DNA of 64,000 nt from Pseudomonas chlororaphis (GTDB taxonomy: Bacteria > Pseudomonadota > Gammaproteobacteria > Pseudomonadales > Pseudomonadaceae): assembly GCA_001023535.1 (NCBI GenBank), contig CP011020.1, positions 4,229,734 through 4,293,733 on the forward strand, read 5' to 3'. Below are positions 44,758-51,767 of this stretch, piece after piece (position 1 is the stretch's first letter; every line of letters begins with the position of its first letter). The notes under the pieces are model-generated. The model had not been told where the DNA came from. It did not search any database and saw only the letters and a program-made list of their open reading frames with translations. A program made the position numbers and the translations under genes.

Positions 44758-45348
44758 TTACTGCGCATTCTCGGCGGCCAGTTCTTCCAGGTCGATGTAG
44801 CGGTTACCGATACGCGGATGCAGGCGACCGCCATCGGCGCAGCCCAGGACCACGACGATTTCGTCGGCGCGCGGGGCGTCTTCGATCTGCATCTCCAGGG
44901 TGATGTAGTGCGAGCGCAGGCCTTCGTCGTCCTTGTGCATCATCGGAATCTGGATCGAAGTGCCCGGGCCGCCGCGCTTGTTGGTGAAGCTCAGGTAGCT
45001 CTTGGCCTTGACCGCTTCACGGTAGTGATTGCCGAAGCGCAGGGTGTGGATGACGGCGGACGCGTGTTCGATTTCACCGTCGGCACCGACCACGGCGGCC
45101 TTGCCGTAGGCTTCGATCTTTTGCGCACCACCGATGATGCCCACCAGACGCTCGACCATCAGCGCGCCGAGGTCGGAGCAATTGGCACGGATCTCCGGCT
45201 TCAGGTCCTCGACAAAACCACGGCCCAGCCACGGGTTCTTCATGACCACCGCCAACCCGACCATGGTCACCGGCTTATCCGTGGCCTTGCCGCCTTCGAT
45301 GAAGGTTTCTTCGACATAGCTGACGATCTTGCGAATTTCGAAACTCAT
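44758..45348 (-). CDS. amino-acid-synthesis (AA_synth, PF06684/DUF1185) family protein
   Basis: A 196-residue protein. MSFEIRKIVSYVEETFIEGG and later MVERLVGIIGGAQKIEAYGKAAVVG are the family's recognisable segments. PF06684 structures show a Bacillus chorismate-mutase-like fold, but no reaction is known. Start 45348 has GGAG eight bases upstream; the track-like alternative four codons earlier has no ribosome site. It is the first gene behind operator F, hence probably the most strongly induced. Its function here is open. Confidence 0.85.
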   Translation of the reverse strand: MSFEIRKIVSYVEETFIEGGKATDKPVTMVGLAVVMKNPWLGRGFVEDLKPEIRANCSDLGALMVERLVGIIGGAQKIEAYGKAAVVGADGEIEHASAVIHTLRFGNHYREAVKAKSYLSFTNKRGGPGTSIQIPMMHKDDEGLRSHYITLEMQIEDAPRADEIVVVLGCADGGRLHPRIGNRYIDLEELAAENAQ

Positions 45349-45388
45349 GAGCTGCTCCATAGGAGGGTGAAGGAAGTCTGTGCGTATG

Positions 45389-45405
45389 ATGGTATACCAT
45401 AATAC
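45389..45405. promoter_or_regulatory. GntR-type operator F (before the AA_synth operon)
   Basis: ATGGTATACCATAATAC, 41 bases before the AA_synth start. With flanks TATGATGGTATACCATAATA it is a 20-base dyad with only one mismatched pair, the most symmetrical of the six copies. Confidence 0.72.
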
Positions 45406-45721
45406 TGTAAGCGCAAGAGGTGGCTTTCAGAATGTTTCCAAGGGGCGACAAAAGGAGGGATCGGGGAGGGGCAATCTGTAACAACAGGCTTCGCGGCCAC
45501 AAAAAGGCCAAAGGCCGACTATCCTCTGGAAATAATGTCCCTCTTTCGGTGCAACGAGCGCTGGTTACCCGTCGTATTGCACCTATTCGACCCGTTCCAG
45601 GCGACACACCGACGGCAGGAGCTGAACGTTTCATCCCCGCAGGCCGGATTTCGACCCGCACCACGCAAATCACCTTCGCATTAGCGAACATTCGCCCAGG
45701 TTTTCCCCGCCAAAACCGGTT

Positions 45722-45737
45722 AGGCACAGCGATTGCT
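45722..45737 (+). promoter_or_regulatory. sigma-54 (RpoN) promoter match
   Basis: AGGCACAGCGATTGCT has GG and GC exactly 10 bases apart and differs from TGGCACG-N4-TTGCW at two positions. It points toward the ATP-grasp operon, giving a leader of about 215 bases. Confidence 0.6.
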
Positions 45738-45962
45738 AAGGTTCATCCAGCAACCACCGCAAGAGGACTAAACCCCAAGGAGCCCATTACCGCGCAGATT
45801 CAACCAGGGGGCGCTCGTCATCCAGACGCAAAGGCCAGTTCAGAGACCGCTGCAATTAGAGGGGCTCGCAGAAACAGGGGCTGATTAAAACCAGGCAAGG
45901 CCGAACCATTGGAATGACGCAGTGATAAAAAATGCCGTGTAGAACGCGGCTGGGAGTTGGCT

Positions 45963-47372
45963 ATGCCCCACGCTTTTTTTGATGAAATGTATGACGCCAA
46001 GGGTGACTGCCGCCCGCATTACCAGGCCTTCTCACGCTGGCTGGCGGACACGCCCCACGAATTGCTCGAACAACGCCGGCGCGAAGCCGACCTGTTGTTT
46101 CACCGCGCCGGTATCACCTTCACCCTCTACGGCGATGAGCAGGGCACCGAACGGCTGATCCCCTTCGACATCATCCCCCGCAGCATCAAGGCCAGCGAAT
46201 GGCGGACCGTCGAACGCGGCTGCATTCAGCGGGTCCAGGCCCTGAACATGTTCCTGGCCGACATCTATCACGGCCAACGCATCCTCAAGGAAGGCATCAT
46301 CCCGCCCGAGCAGGTGCTCGCCAACGAGGGTTACCAGATCGCGATGCAGGGCCTGAACCTGCACCGGGGCATCTACGCCCACATCGCTGGGGTCGACCTG
46401 GTGCGCGACGGTGACGGCAGTTACTACGTGCTGGAAGACAACCTGCGCACGCCCAGCGGCGTGAGCTACATGCTCGAAGACCGCAAAATGATGATGCGCC
46501 TGTTCCCCGAGCTGTTCGCCGCCCAGCGCGTGGCCCCCATCGATCATTACCCGAACCTGTTGCTCGATACCCTCAAGCGCTCCAGCCCCCTGGACAACCC
46601 CACTGCCGTGGTGCTAACCCCGGGCCGCTTCAACAGCGCCTATTTCGAACACGCGTTCCTGGCCCGGGAAATGGGCGTGGAACTGGTGGAGGGCGCCGAC
46701 CTGTTCGTGCGCGACGACCACGTGTACATGCGCACCACGGCAGGCCCGCAGCAGGTGGATGTGATCTATCGCCGTCTCGACGATGCCTTCCTCGACCCGC
46801 TGTCGTTCAACCCCGACTCGATGCTGGGGGTGCCAGGGCTGATCGCCGTCTACCGTGCCGGCAATGTGGTGTTGGCGAATGCGGTCGGCACCGGCGTCGC
46901 CGACGACAAGTCGATCTACCCCTATGTCGACGAGATGATCCGCTTCTACCTCACCGAAGAGCCGATCCTGAAGAACGTGCCGACCTGGCAATGCCGCAAG
47001 CCCCAGGACCTGTCCCATGTACTGGCCAACCTGCCGGACCTGGTGGTCAAGGAAACCCAGGGTTCCGGCGGCTACGGCATGTTGGTGGGGCCGGCCGCCA
47101 CGGCAGCGGAGATCGAGGACTTCCGTGCTCGCCTCAAGGCTCGACCCGAAGCCTACATCGCCCAACCGACCCTGAGCCTGTCCACGTGCCCGACCTTTGT
47201 CGAGAGCGGGATCGCGCCCCGGCACATCGACTTGCGTCCGTTCGTGCTGTCGGGCAAGGAAACCCGCCTGGTGCCCGGCGGCCTGACCCGCGTGGCACTG
47301 CGCGAAGGCTCGCTGGTGGTGAATTCGTCCCAGGGCGGCGGCACCAAAGACACCTGGGTCGTGGAGGACTAA
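45963..47372 (+). CDS. circularly permuted ATP-grasp protein
   Basis: A 469-residue protein of the circularly permuted type 2 ATP-grasp family (DUF404/DUF407). It begins FFDEMYDAKGDCRPHYQAFS and contains DGSYYVLEDNLRTPSGVSYMLEDR, VVKETQGSGGYGMLVGP and HIDLRPFVLSG. Family members are predicted peptide-bond ligases encoded with alpha-E and transglutaminase proteins, possibly making or modifying a peptide. Start ATG 45963 with GGGAG upstream is preferred to a TTG two codons earlier. It is the first gene of the three-gene operon. Confidence 0.93.
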   Translation: MPHAFFDEMYDAKGDCRPHYQAFSRWLADTPHELLEQRRREADLLFHRAGITFTLYGDEQGTERLIPFDIIPRSIKASEWRTVERGCIQRVQALNMFLADIYHGQRILKEGIIPPEQVLANEGYQIAMQGLNLHRGIYAHIAGVDLVRDGDGSYYVLEDNLRTPSGVSYMLEDRKMMMRLFPELFAAQRVAPIDHYPNLLLDTLKRSSPLDNPTAVVLTPGRFNSAYFEHAFLAREMGVELVEGADLFVRDDHVYMRTTAGPQQVDVIYRRLDDAFLDPLSFNPDSMLGVPGLIAVYRAGNVVLANAVGTGVADDKSIYPYVDEMIRFYLTEEPILKNVPTWQCRKPQDLSHVLANLPDLVVKETQGSGGYGMLVGPAATAAEIEDFRARLKARPEAYIAQPTLSLSTCPTFVESGIAPRHIDLRPFVLSGKETRLVPGGLTRVALREGSLVVNSSQGGGTKDTWVVED

Positions 47373-47375
47373 GAC

Positions 47376-48326
47376 ATGCTTTCAAGAACCGCTTCGGACC
47401 TCTACTGGATGTCCCGTTACCTGGAGCGCGCCGAGAACCTGGCGCGCATGCTCGAAGTCAGTTATTCGCTGTCGCTGATGCCTCAGGCCGGGCGCGGCGA
47501 CGGGCACGCCGAGCTGGCCATGTCGTTGTTGGCCGCCGGCACCCTGGACGATTACAACGCGCGCTATGACGCCCTCAACAGCGAGCACATGCTGCATTTC
47601 TTCGCCCTGGACGAAACCAATCCCGGCAGCATCTACAGTTGCCTGCGGGCCGCACGGACCAATGCCCACGCGGTGCGCGGACGAATCACCGCCGACATGT
47701 GGGAGAACATCAACGCCACCTGGCTGGAAATGCGCAACATCGCCAGCAACGGCCTGGGCCGCTACGGCATCAGCCATTTCTGCGAGTGGGTCAAGGAGCG
47801 CTCGCACCTGTTCCGCGGCGCGACGTCGGGCACCATCATGCGCAACGACGCCTACAGCTTCATTCGTCTCGGCACCTTTATCGAGCGGGCGGACAACACC
47901 TTGCGCCTGCTGGATGCACGCTACGAAATGTTCGGCGAGGAGTCGGAGGAGGTCAGCGACAATTCGGCCCGTGGTTACTACCAGTGGAGCGCCTTGCTGC
48001 GGGCGTTGTCGTCGTTCGAGGCGTTCAACGAGATCTACCGTAATGCGCCCAATGCCGAGCAGGTATCGGAGATGTTGCTGCTGCGTGCCGATGTCCCGCG
48101 TTCGTTGCTGGCCTGCATCGAGGAACTGGACCAGATCCTCGCCAGCCTGCCGGGCCACAACGGCCGGCCAGCCCAGCGTCTGGCGGCGGAGTTGCATGCG
48201 CGCCTGCGCTATTCGGGAATCGACGAGATCCTCGCATCGGGCCTGCATCAATGGCTGACCGACCTTATTGGCCAGGTGCGCCACCTGGGCCAGACCGTTC
48301 ATGAGTCTTACCTGGAGGTCGTATGA
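47376..48326 (+). CDS. alpha-E domain protein
   Basis: A 316-residue all-helical alpha-E (DUF403) protein: SDLYWMSRYLERAENLARMLEV at the N-terminus and FIRLGTFIERADNTLRLLD in the middle. It starts three bases after the ATP-grasp stop and overlaps the transglutaminase by four bases. Its function is unknown; it always travels with the ATP-grasp partner. Confidence 0.93.
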   Translation: MLSRTASDLYWMSRYLERAENLARMLEVSYSLSLMPQAGRGDGHAELAMSLLAAGTLDDYNARYDALNSEHMLHFFALDETNPGSIYSCLRAARTNAHAVRGRITADMWENINATWLEMRNIASNGLGRYGISHFCEWVKERSHLFRGATSGTIMRNDAYSFIRLGTFIERADNTLRLLDARYEMFGEESEEVSDNSARGYYQWSALLRALSSFEAFNEIYRNAPNAEQVSEMLLLRADVPRSLLACIEELDQILASLPGHNGRPAQRLAAELHARLRYSGIDEILASGLHQWLTDLIGQVRHLGQTVHESYLEVV

Positions 48327-49120
48327 AACTGTCCATACGCCACGACACCACTTACCGTTATGCCGATGAAGTCTGCACCAGCATCCAGTTCCTGCGCCTG
48401 ACGCCCCGGGACACCCCGCGCCAGCGCATCCTGGAGTGGCACCTGGAACTGCCGCGCCTGGTGCGCAGCCAGCTCGACCCGTACGGCAACATCCTGCACG
48501 TGATGACCATGGACGAACCCCACGGCGCGCTGGTGCTGAGCGCTTATGGCGAGGTGGAAATCGATCAGTCGGTGGAAAAGGAACCCGATGACCAGTCACC
48601 GCTGCCGTACCTGCGTACCAGCCGGCTGACGCTCGCCGACGAGGCCCTCAGTGCGTTCGCCCTTGAGCAATGTGCCGGGCGCCGCGACCGTGCGGCGCTG
48701 GCCGACTTGATGGACGGGCTGGTCACGCGAATGCCCTACAGCCTCGGCACCACGGCGGTGAACAGTACGGCGGCGGAAGCCTTCGCCGGTGGCGCGGGGG
48801 TGTGCCAGGACCATACCCATGCATTCCTGGCCTGCGCCCGCAGCCTGGGAATTCCGGCGCGCTATGTCTCGGGCTACCTGTGCACCGACGATGAACATCA
48901 CCTGGCCAGCCATGCCTGGGCCGAGGCCTGGCTGGACGATGGCTGGTACAGCTTCGACATCACCAACCGCCTGACCCGCCCCGACCGTCACCTGAAACTG
49001 GCCGTCGGCCTGGACTACCTCGACGCCTGCCCTGTACGCGGCATGCGTCGCGGTGGCGGGGCGGAACACATGCAGGCCCGAGTGCAGGTGAACTCGATGG
49101 TGCAAGTCCAACATCAATAG
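48323..49120 (+). CDS. transglutaminase-like protein
   Basis: A 265-residue protein with an N-terminal beta domain (KLSIRHDTTYRYADEV) and a transglutaminase-like core. The catalytic Cys is in GAGVCQDHTHAFLACARSLG, His in HLASHAWAEAWLDDGWYSFD and Asp in the same segment. It probably acts as a peptidase or amidotransferase on the product of the ATP-grasp ligase. It overlaps the alpha-E gene by four bases. Confidence 0.92.
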   Translation: MKLSIRHDTTYRYADEVCTSIQFLRLTPRDTPRQRILEWHLELPRLVRSQLDPYGNILHVMTMDEPHGALVLSAYGEVEIDQSVEKEPDDQSPLPYLRTSRLTLADEALSAFALEQCAGRRDRAALADLMDGLVTRMPYSLGTTAVNSTAAEAFAGGAGVCQDHTHAFLACARSLGIPARYVSGYLCTDDEHHLASHAWAEAWLDDGWYSFDITNRLTRPDRHLKLAVGLDYLDACPVRGMRRGGGAEHMQARVQVNSMVQVQHQ

Positions 49121-49182
49121 ACGAGGGATCCACTGAATCGCGAGCAGGATCTCCACAAAACCTGCGCCAGCCAAAGCCCCCT

Positions 49183-49269
49183 GTGGGAGCGGGCTTGCCC
49201 GCGAAGGGGCCAGCCCAGCCAGCATCACCGGCCCAGACAGACCGCTTTCGCGGGCAAGCCCGCTCCCAC
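49183..49269. repeat. REP pair
   Basis: Inverted arms gtgggagcgggcttgcccgcg and cgcgggcaagcccgctcccac after the transglutaminase gene. The rest of the 387-base gap to the next gene holds no visible ORF; a promoter for the tps cluster must lie in 49270-49507. Confidence 0.85.
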
Positions 49270-49507
49270 AAATAAGTAGGGGATGCTCACAAAACCTGCG
49301 CCTGGCGTTGCTTAGGTGTGAGCACCCGAGAACCGCTTTCAAGCACCTGCTCAGTCACCCACCACACCCCCTCCATTTGCCAAAGAATGAAGCTTTCATG
49401 ACAAAAGTTCGGTAGCACATCGCCATTCCCGTCATGCCTGTGTGACGTGTTCGAGGGGCCCCTTTGGGGTCGTTTGGAGCCGGGGCGCGAAGCCGGGAGT
49501 GAGGGCG

Positions 49508-50119
49508 ATGGGGACTATGGAACGTTATTCGAAAGTGGGCATGCAGGAGCTTGACCAGCGGCTGTCGAAAATCGTCGAGGCGGCGCGCAAGCAGCCGGTT
49601 TCGGTGTACCGCTACGGCGCGCCGTGGGTCTGGATCGTTTCCCAGGATGACTGGCAGGGCGCGCTCAAGGAAGTGTCCAGCTACATTCCGCAGGGTCATT
49701 CGCTGGTCCTGCTGCGTCCGCAGATCGACGACCTGCTCGACGACCATCGCGACGTGTTGCAGGGCCTCAACGCCGATGCCGAGATGCTCATCGCGCCGCA
49801 GACCGCCATGCACATCCTCTTGCTGCAACTGCTCTATTCGGTGCCCAGCGAGCAGCAACTCTACGAACAACTCAATTACAACCTGCTGTTCCGCTGGTTC
49901 GTCGGCCTCGACCTGAACCAGAAGGTCTGGAGTTTCAACGTCTTGAGCAAAGACCTCGCCACGCTGCTGGGCGATGCGCGGGCGGTGAGGCTCATCGAGA
50001 AAATCATCGGTGAAGTGTTCTGTGGCGCCTTGCTGCAAATGCCCGAGTTCTCCTTGAACTTTGCGCTGCTGCACACCTGGCTGGCCCGGCACGCCACGAC
50101 ATCGACTGCCAGCAATTGA
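49508..50119 (+). CDS. fusion-like protein: antitoxin-type N-terminus plus DUF772/transposase-like segment
   Basis: About 203 residues. The N-terminal 50 residues (MERYSKVGMQELDQRLSKIVEAARKQPVSVYRYG, split) look like a Phd/YefM antitoxin DNA-binding domain. The middle (YEQLNYNLLFRWFVGLDLNQKVWSFNVLSKDLATLL, split) resembles the DUF772 N-terminal domain of IS5/IS1182-type transposases. No DDE catalytic domain or IS ends are present. As I recall, P. aeruginosa PA0691 in the pdt cluster is of the same kind. The gene overlaps or abuts the TpsB gene, so it is a conserved cluster member rather than a remnant, possibly a regulator. Start 49508 follows GAGGG; 49517 is an alternative. Confidence 0.7.
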   Translation: MGTMERYSKVGMQELDQRLSKIVEAARKQPVSVYRYGAPWVWIVSQDDWQGALKEVSSYIPQGHSLVLLRPQIDDLLDDHRDVLQGLNADAEMLIAPQTAMHILLLQLLYSVPSEQQLYEQLNYNLLFRWFVGLDLNQKVWSFNVLSKDLATLLGDARAVRLIEKIIGEVFCGALLQMPEFSLNFALLHTWLARHATTSTASN

Positions 50120-50145
50120 GCCGTATCTTGAATTCAGGGGGTGGT

Positions 50146-51750
50146 GTGGAGCATTTTTTCAAAGCGCGGCCGGCGGTGTGGGGCTGGTTGCTACTGGCGG
50201 TCGGCGGGCCGTCGGCATTCGCGGCCGAAGGCGGGCAGGAGGCCGAGGCGGCTGCTGCGCGGCGGGTGGACGTGAACGAATACTTCGTGCGTGGCAACAC
50301 CGTGCTCGATGCCCGGGCTATCGAGGAAGCGGTATACCCTTTCCTCGGCCCGCAAAAGGCCTTGAGCGACATCGAAGGGGCTCGCGACGCCTTGCAAAAG
50401 GTCTATCAGGCGCGCGGCTATCAATCGGTGTTCGTCGAACTGCCCGAGCAGAAGGTCGAAGACGGCATCGTCTATCTGCAAGTCAGCGAAACCAAGGTCG
50501 GTCGCGTGCGAGTGGTGGGGGCCAAGCATTATTCGCCGGTGGAAATCCGTGACGACGTGCCGGCCCTGAAGGAGGGCGAGGTGCCCGATTTCGCCCAGGT
50601 CCAGGCAGAACTGGCGCGCTTGAACAAGACCCCGGGGCGTCAGGTGATGCCGCTGGTGCGCGAAGGCCAGCGGCCCGGCACCATGGACGTGGACTTGCAG
50701 GTCGAAGACCAGAACCCTTGGCAAGCCAGCCTCGGGCTGAACAACGATTACAGCGCCGACACGGAAAAACTGCGCACCGTCGCCAGCCTCGGCTACAACA
50801 ACCTCTGGCAACTGGGCCACAGCGTTTCGCTGACCTTCTTCACCGCCCCTCAGGACACCGCAAACGCCAAGGTCTGGTCGGGCTCCTACACGGCGCCGTT
50901 GGACGATCGCTGGAGCGTGCAGTTCTCTGGCTACCAGTCCGACAGCAACGTGGCGACCGTCGGCGGCAGCAACGTGCTGGGCAAGGGCCACTCCTATGGC
51001 GTTTCGGCGATCTACAGCCTCCCGTCGAGTCCAACCTGGGCCAACACGTTCTCCGTTGGCGTGGATTTCAAGGACTTCGATGAAGAGCTGAGCCTGGGTG
51101 GCTCCAGCGACAAGGCACCGCTCAAGTACGCGCCTTTTACCTTCGCCTATAACGGCCTGCGCTACACCGAAAGCAGCCAGTTGGGCCTGGGCCTGAGCCT
51201 GGTGGCGGGTACGCGCAGCTTGCTGGGCTACGGCAGTTCCGACGAAGACTTCGACTACAAGCGCTACCGCGCCAGCCCCAGCTTTGCCGTGCTCAAGGGC
51301 GACGGCAACTACACCTTCACCTTCGGCAACGACTGGCAGAGCGCATCCAAAGCGGCATTCCAATTGGCTTCCGGGCCGCTGGTCTCGAACGAGCAATTCT
51401 CTGCCGGCGGCGCCACATCCATACGCGGTTACCTGGCGGCCGAACGCACCGGCGACGATGGCTACCTGTTGTCCCAGGAGCTGCGCACACCGTCCCTGGC
51501 CAAGTTCCTCGGCAGCTATGTCCAGGAGTGGCGCTTCTACGCCTTCGCCGAGGGCGCGCAGTTGTACCTGCGTGACGAGCTGCCCGACCAGGACGCCGAC
51601 TACGCCCTTGCCAGCGTTGGCCTCGGCACTCGGGCGAGCCTGAGCAAATGGCTGTCCGGCAGCCTCGATTGGGGCTTTCCGCTGCTCGACGGGCCGAACA
51701 CCTCGAAACAGGAATCGCGCCTGCATTTCAACCTGCAAGCGACGTTTTGA
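50146..51750 (+). CDS. TpsB-type outer-membrane transporter (ShlB/FhaC/HecB family, PdtB-like)
   Basis: About 534 residues. A signal peptide (to about residue 26, PSAFA) is followed by POTRA_2 and POTRA domains (EYFVRGNTVLDARAIEEAVYPFLG, then VYLQVSETKVGRVRVVGAKHYSP). A 16-strand barrel follows with AGGATSIRGYLAAERTGD carrying the VRGY-like motif, and it ends in Phe. It secretes a large TpsA exoprotein across the outer membrane. The GTG at 50146 after AGGGGG gives the best signal peptide; a TTG at 50116 that overlaps the previous stop is possible. No TpsA gene is adjacent. Confidence 0.88.
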   Translation: MEHFFKARPAVWGWLLLAVGGPSAFAAEGGQEAEAAAARRVDVNEYFVRGNTVLDARAIEEAVYPFLGPQKALSDIEGARDALQKVYQARGYQSVFVELPEQKVEDGIVYLQVSETKVGRVRVVGAKHYSPVEIRDDVPALKEGEVPDFAQVQAELARLNKTPGRQVMPLVREGQRPGTMDVDLQVEDQNPWQASLGLNNDYSADTEKLRTVASLGYNNLWQLGHSVSLTFFTAPQDTANAKVWSGSYTAPLDDRWSVQFSGYQSDSNVATVGGSNVLGKGHSYGVSAIYSLPSSPTWANTFSVGVDFKDFDEELSLGGSSDKAPLKYAPFTFAYNGLRYTESSQLGLGLSLVAGTRSLLGYGSSDEDFDYKRYRASPSFAVLKGDGNYTFTFGNDWQSASKAAFQLASGPLVSNEQFSAGGATSIRGYLAAERTGDDGYLLSQELRTPSLAKFLGSYVQEWRFYAFAEGAQLYLRDELPDQDADYALASVGLGTRASLSKWLSGSLDWGFPLLDGPNTSKQESRLHFNLQATF

Positions 51751-51767
51751 ACCCAGGAGTCATGTCC

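Larger units (their letters stand above)
45349..45962. other. 614-base region without a convincing gene
   Basis: Between the divergent AA_synth (minus) and ATP-grasp (plus) genes. It contains operator F (45389-45405), an inverted repeat GGTGCAA...TTGCACC at 45548-45583, and a sigma-54 promoter match at 45722-45737. A plus-strand reading frame at 45420-45884 has no family resemblance or ribosome site and is not called. Confidence 0.6.

Noticed and set aside
45420..45884. 154-codon frame in the gap before the ATP-grasp gene
   Set aside because: No ribosome binding site, no recognisable domain, a lysine/arginine/proline-rich composition unlike neighbours, and it would overlap the sigma-54 promoter match.
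49270..49507. Possible Pho box before the tps cluster (segments like CCGTCATGCCTGTGTGACG and CTTTCATGACA)
   Set aside because: Half-sites resemble CTGTCAT but do not form the direct repeat with four-base spacing, so phosphate control, known for the P. aeruginosa counterpart, could not be supported from sequence.
49508..50119. IS-element remnant at the antitoxin/transposase-like gene
   Set aside because: No terminal inverted repeats, no target duplication, no catalytic domain, and the gene sits tightly against a conserved cluster.
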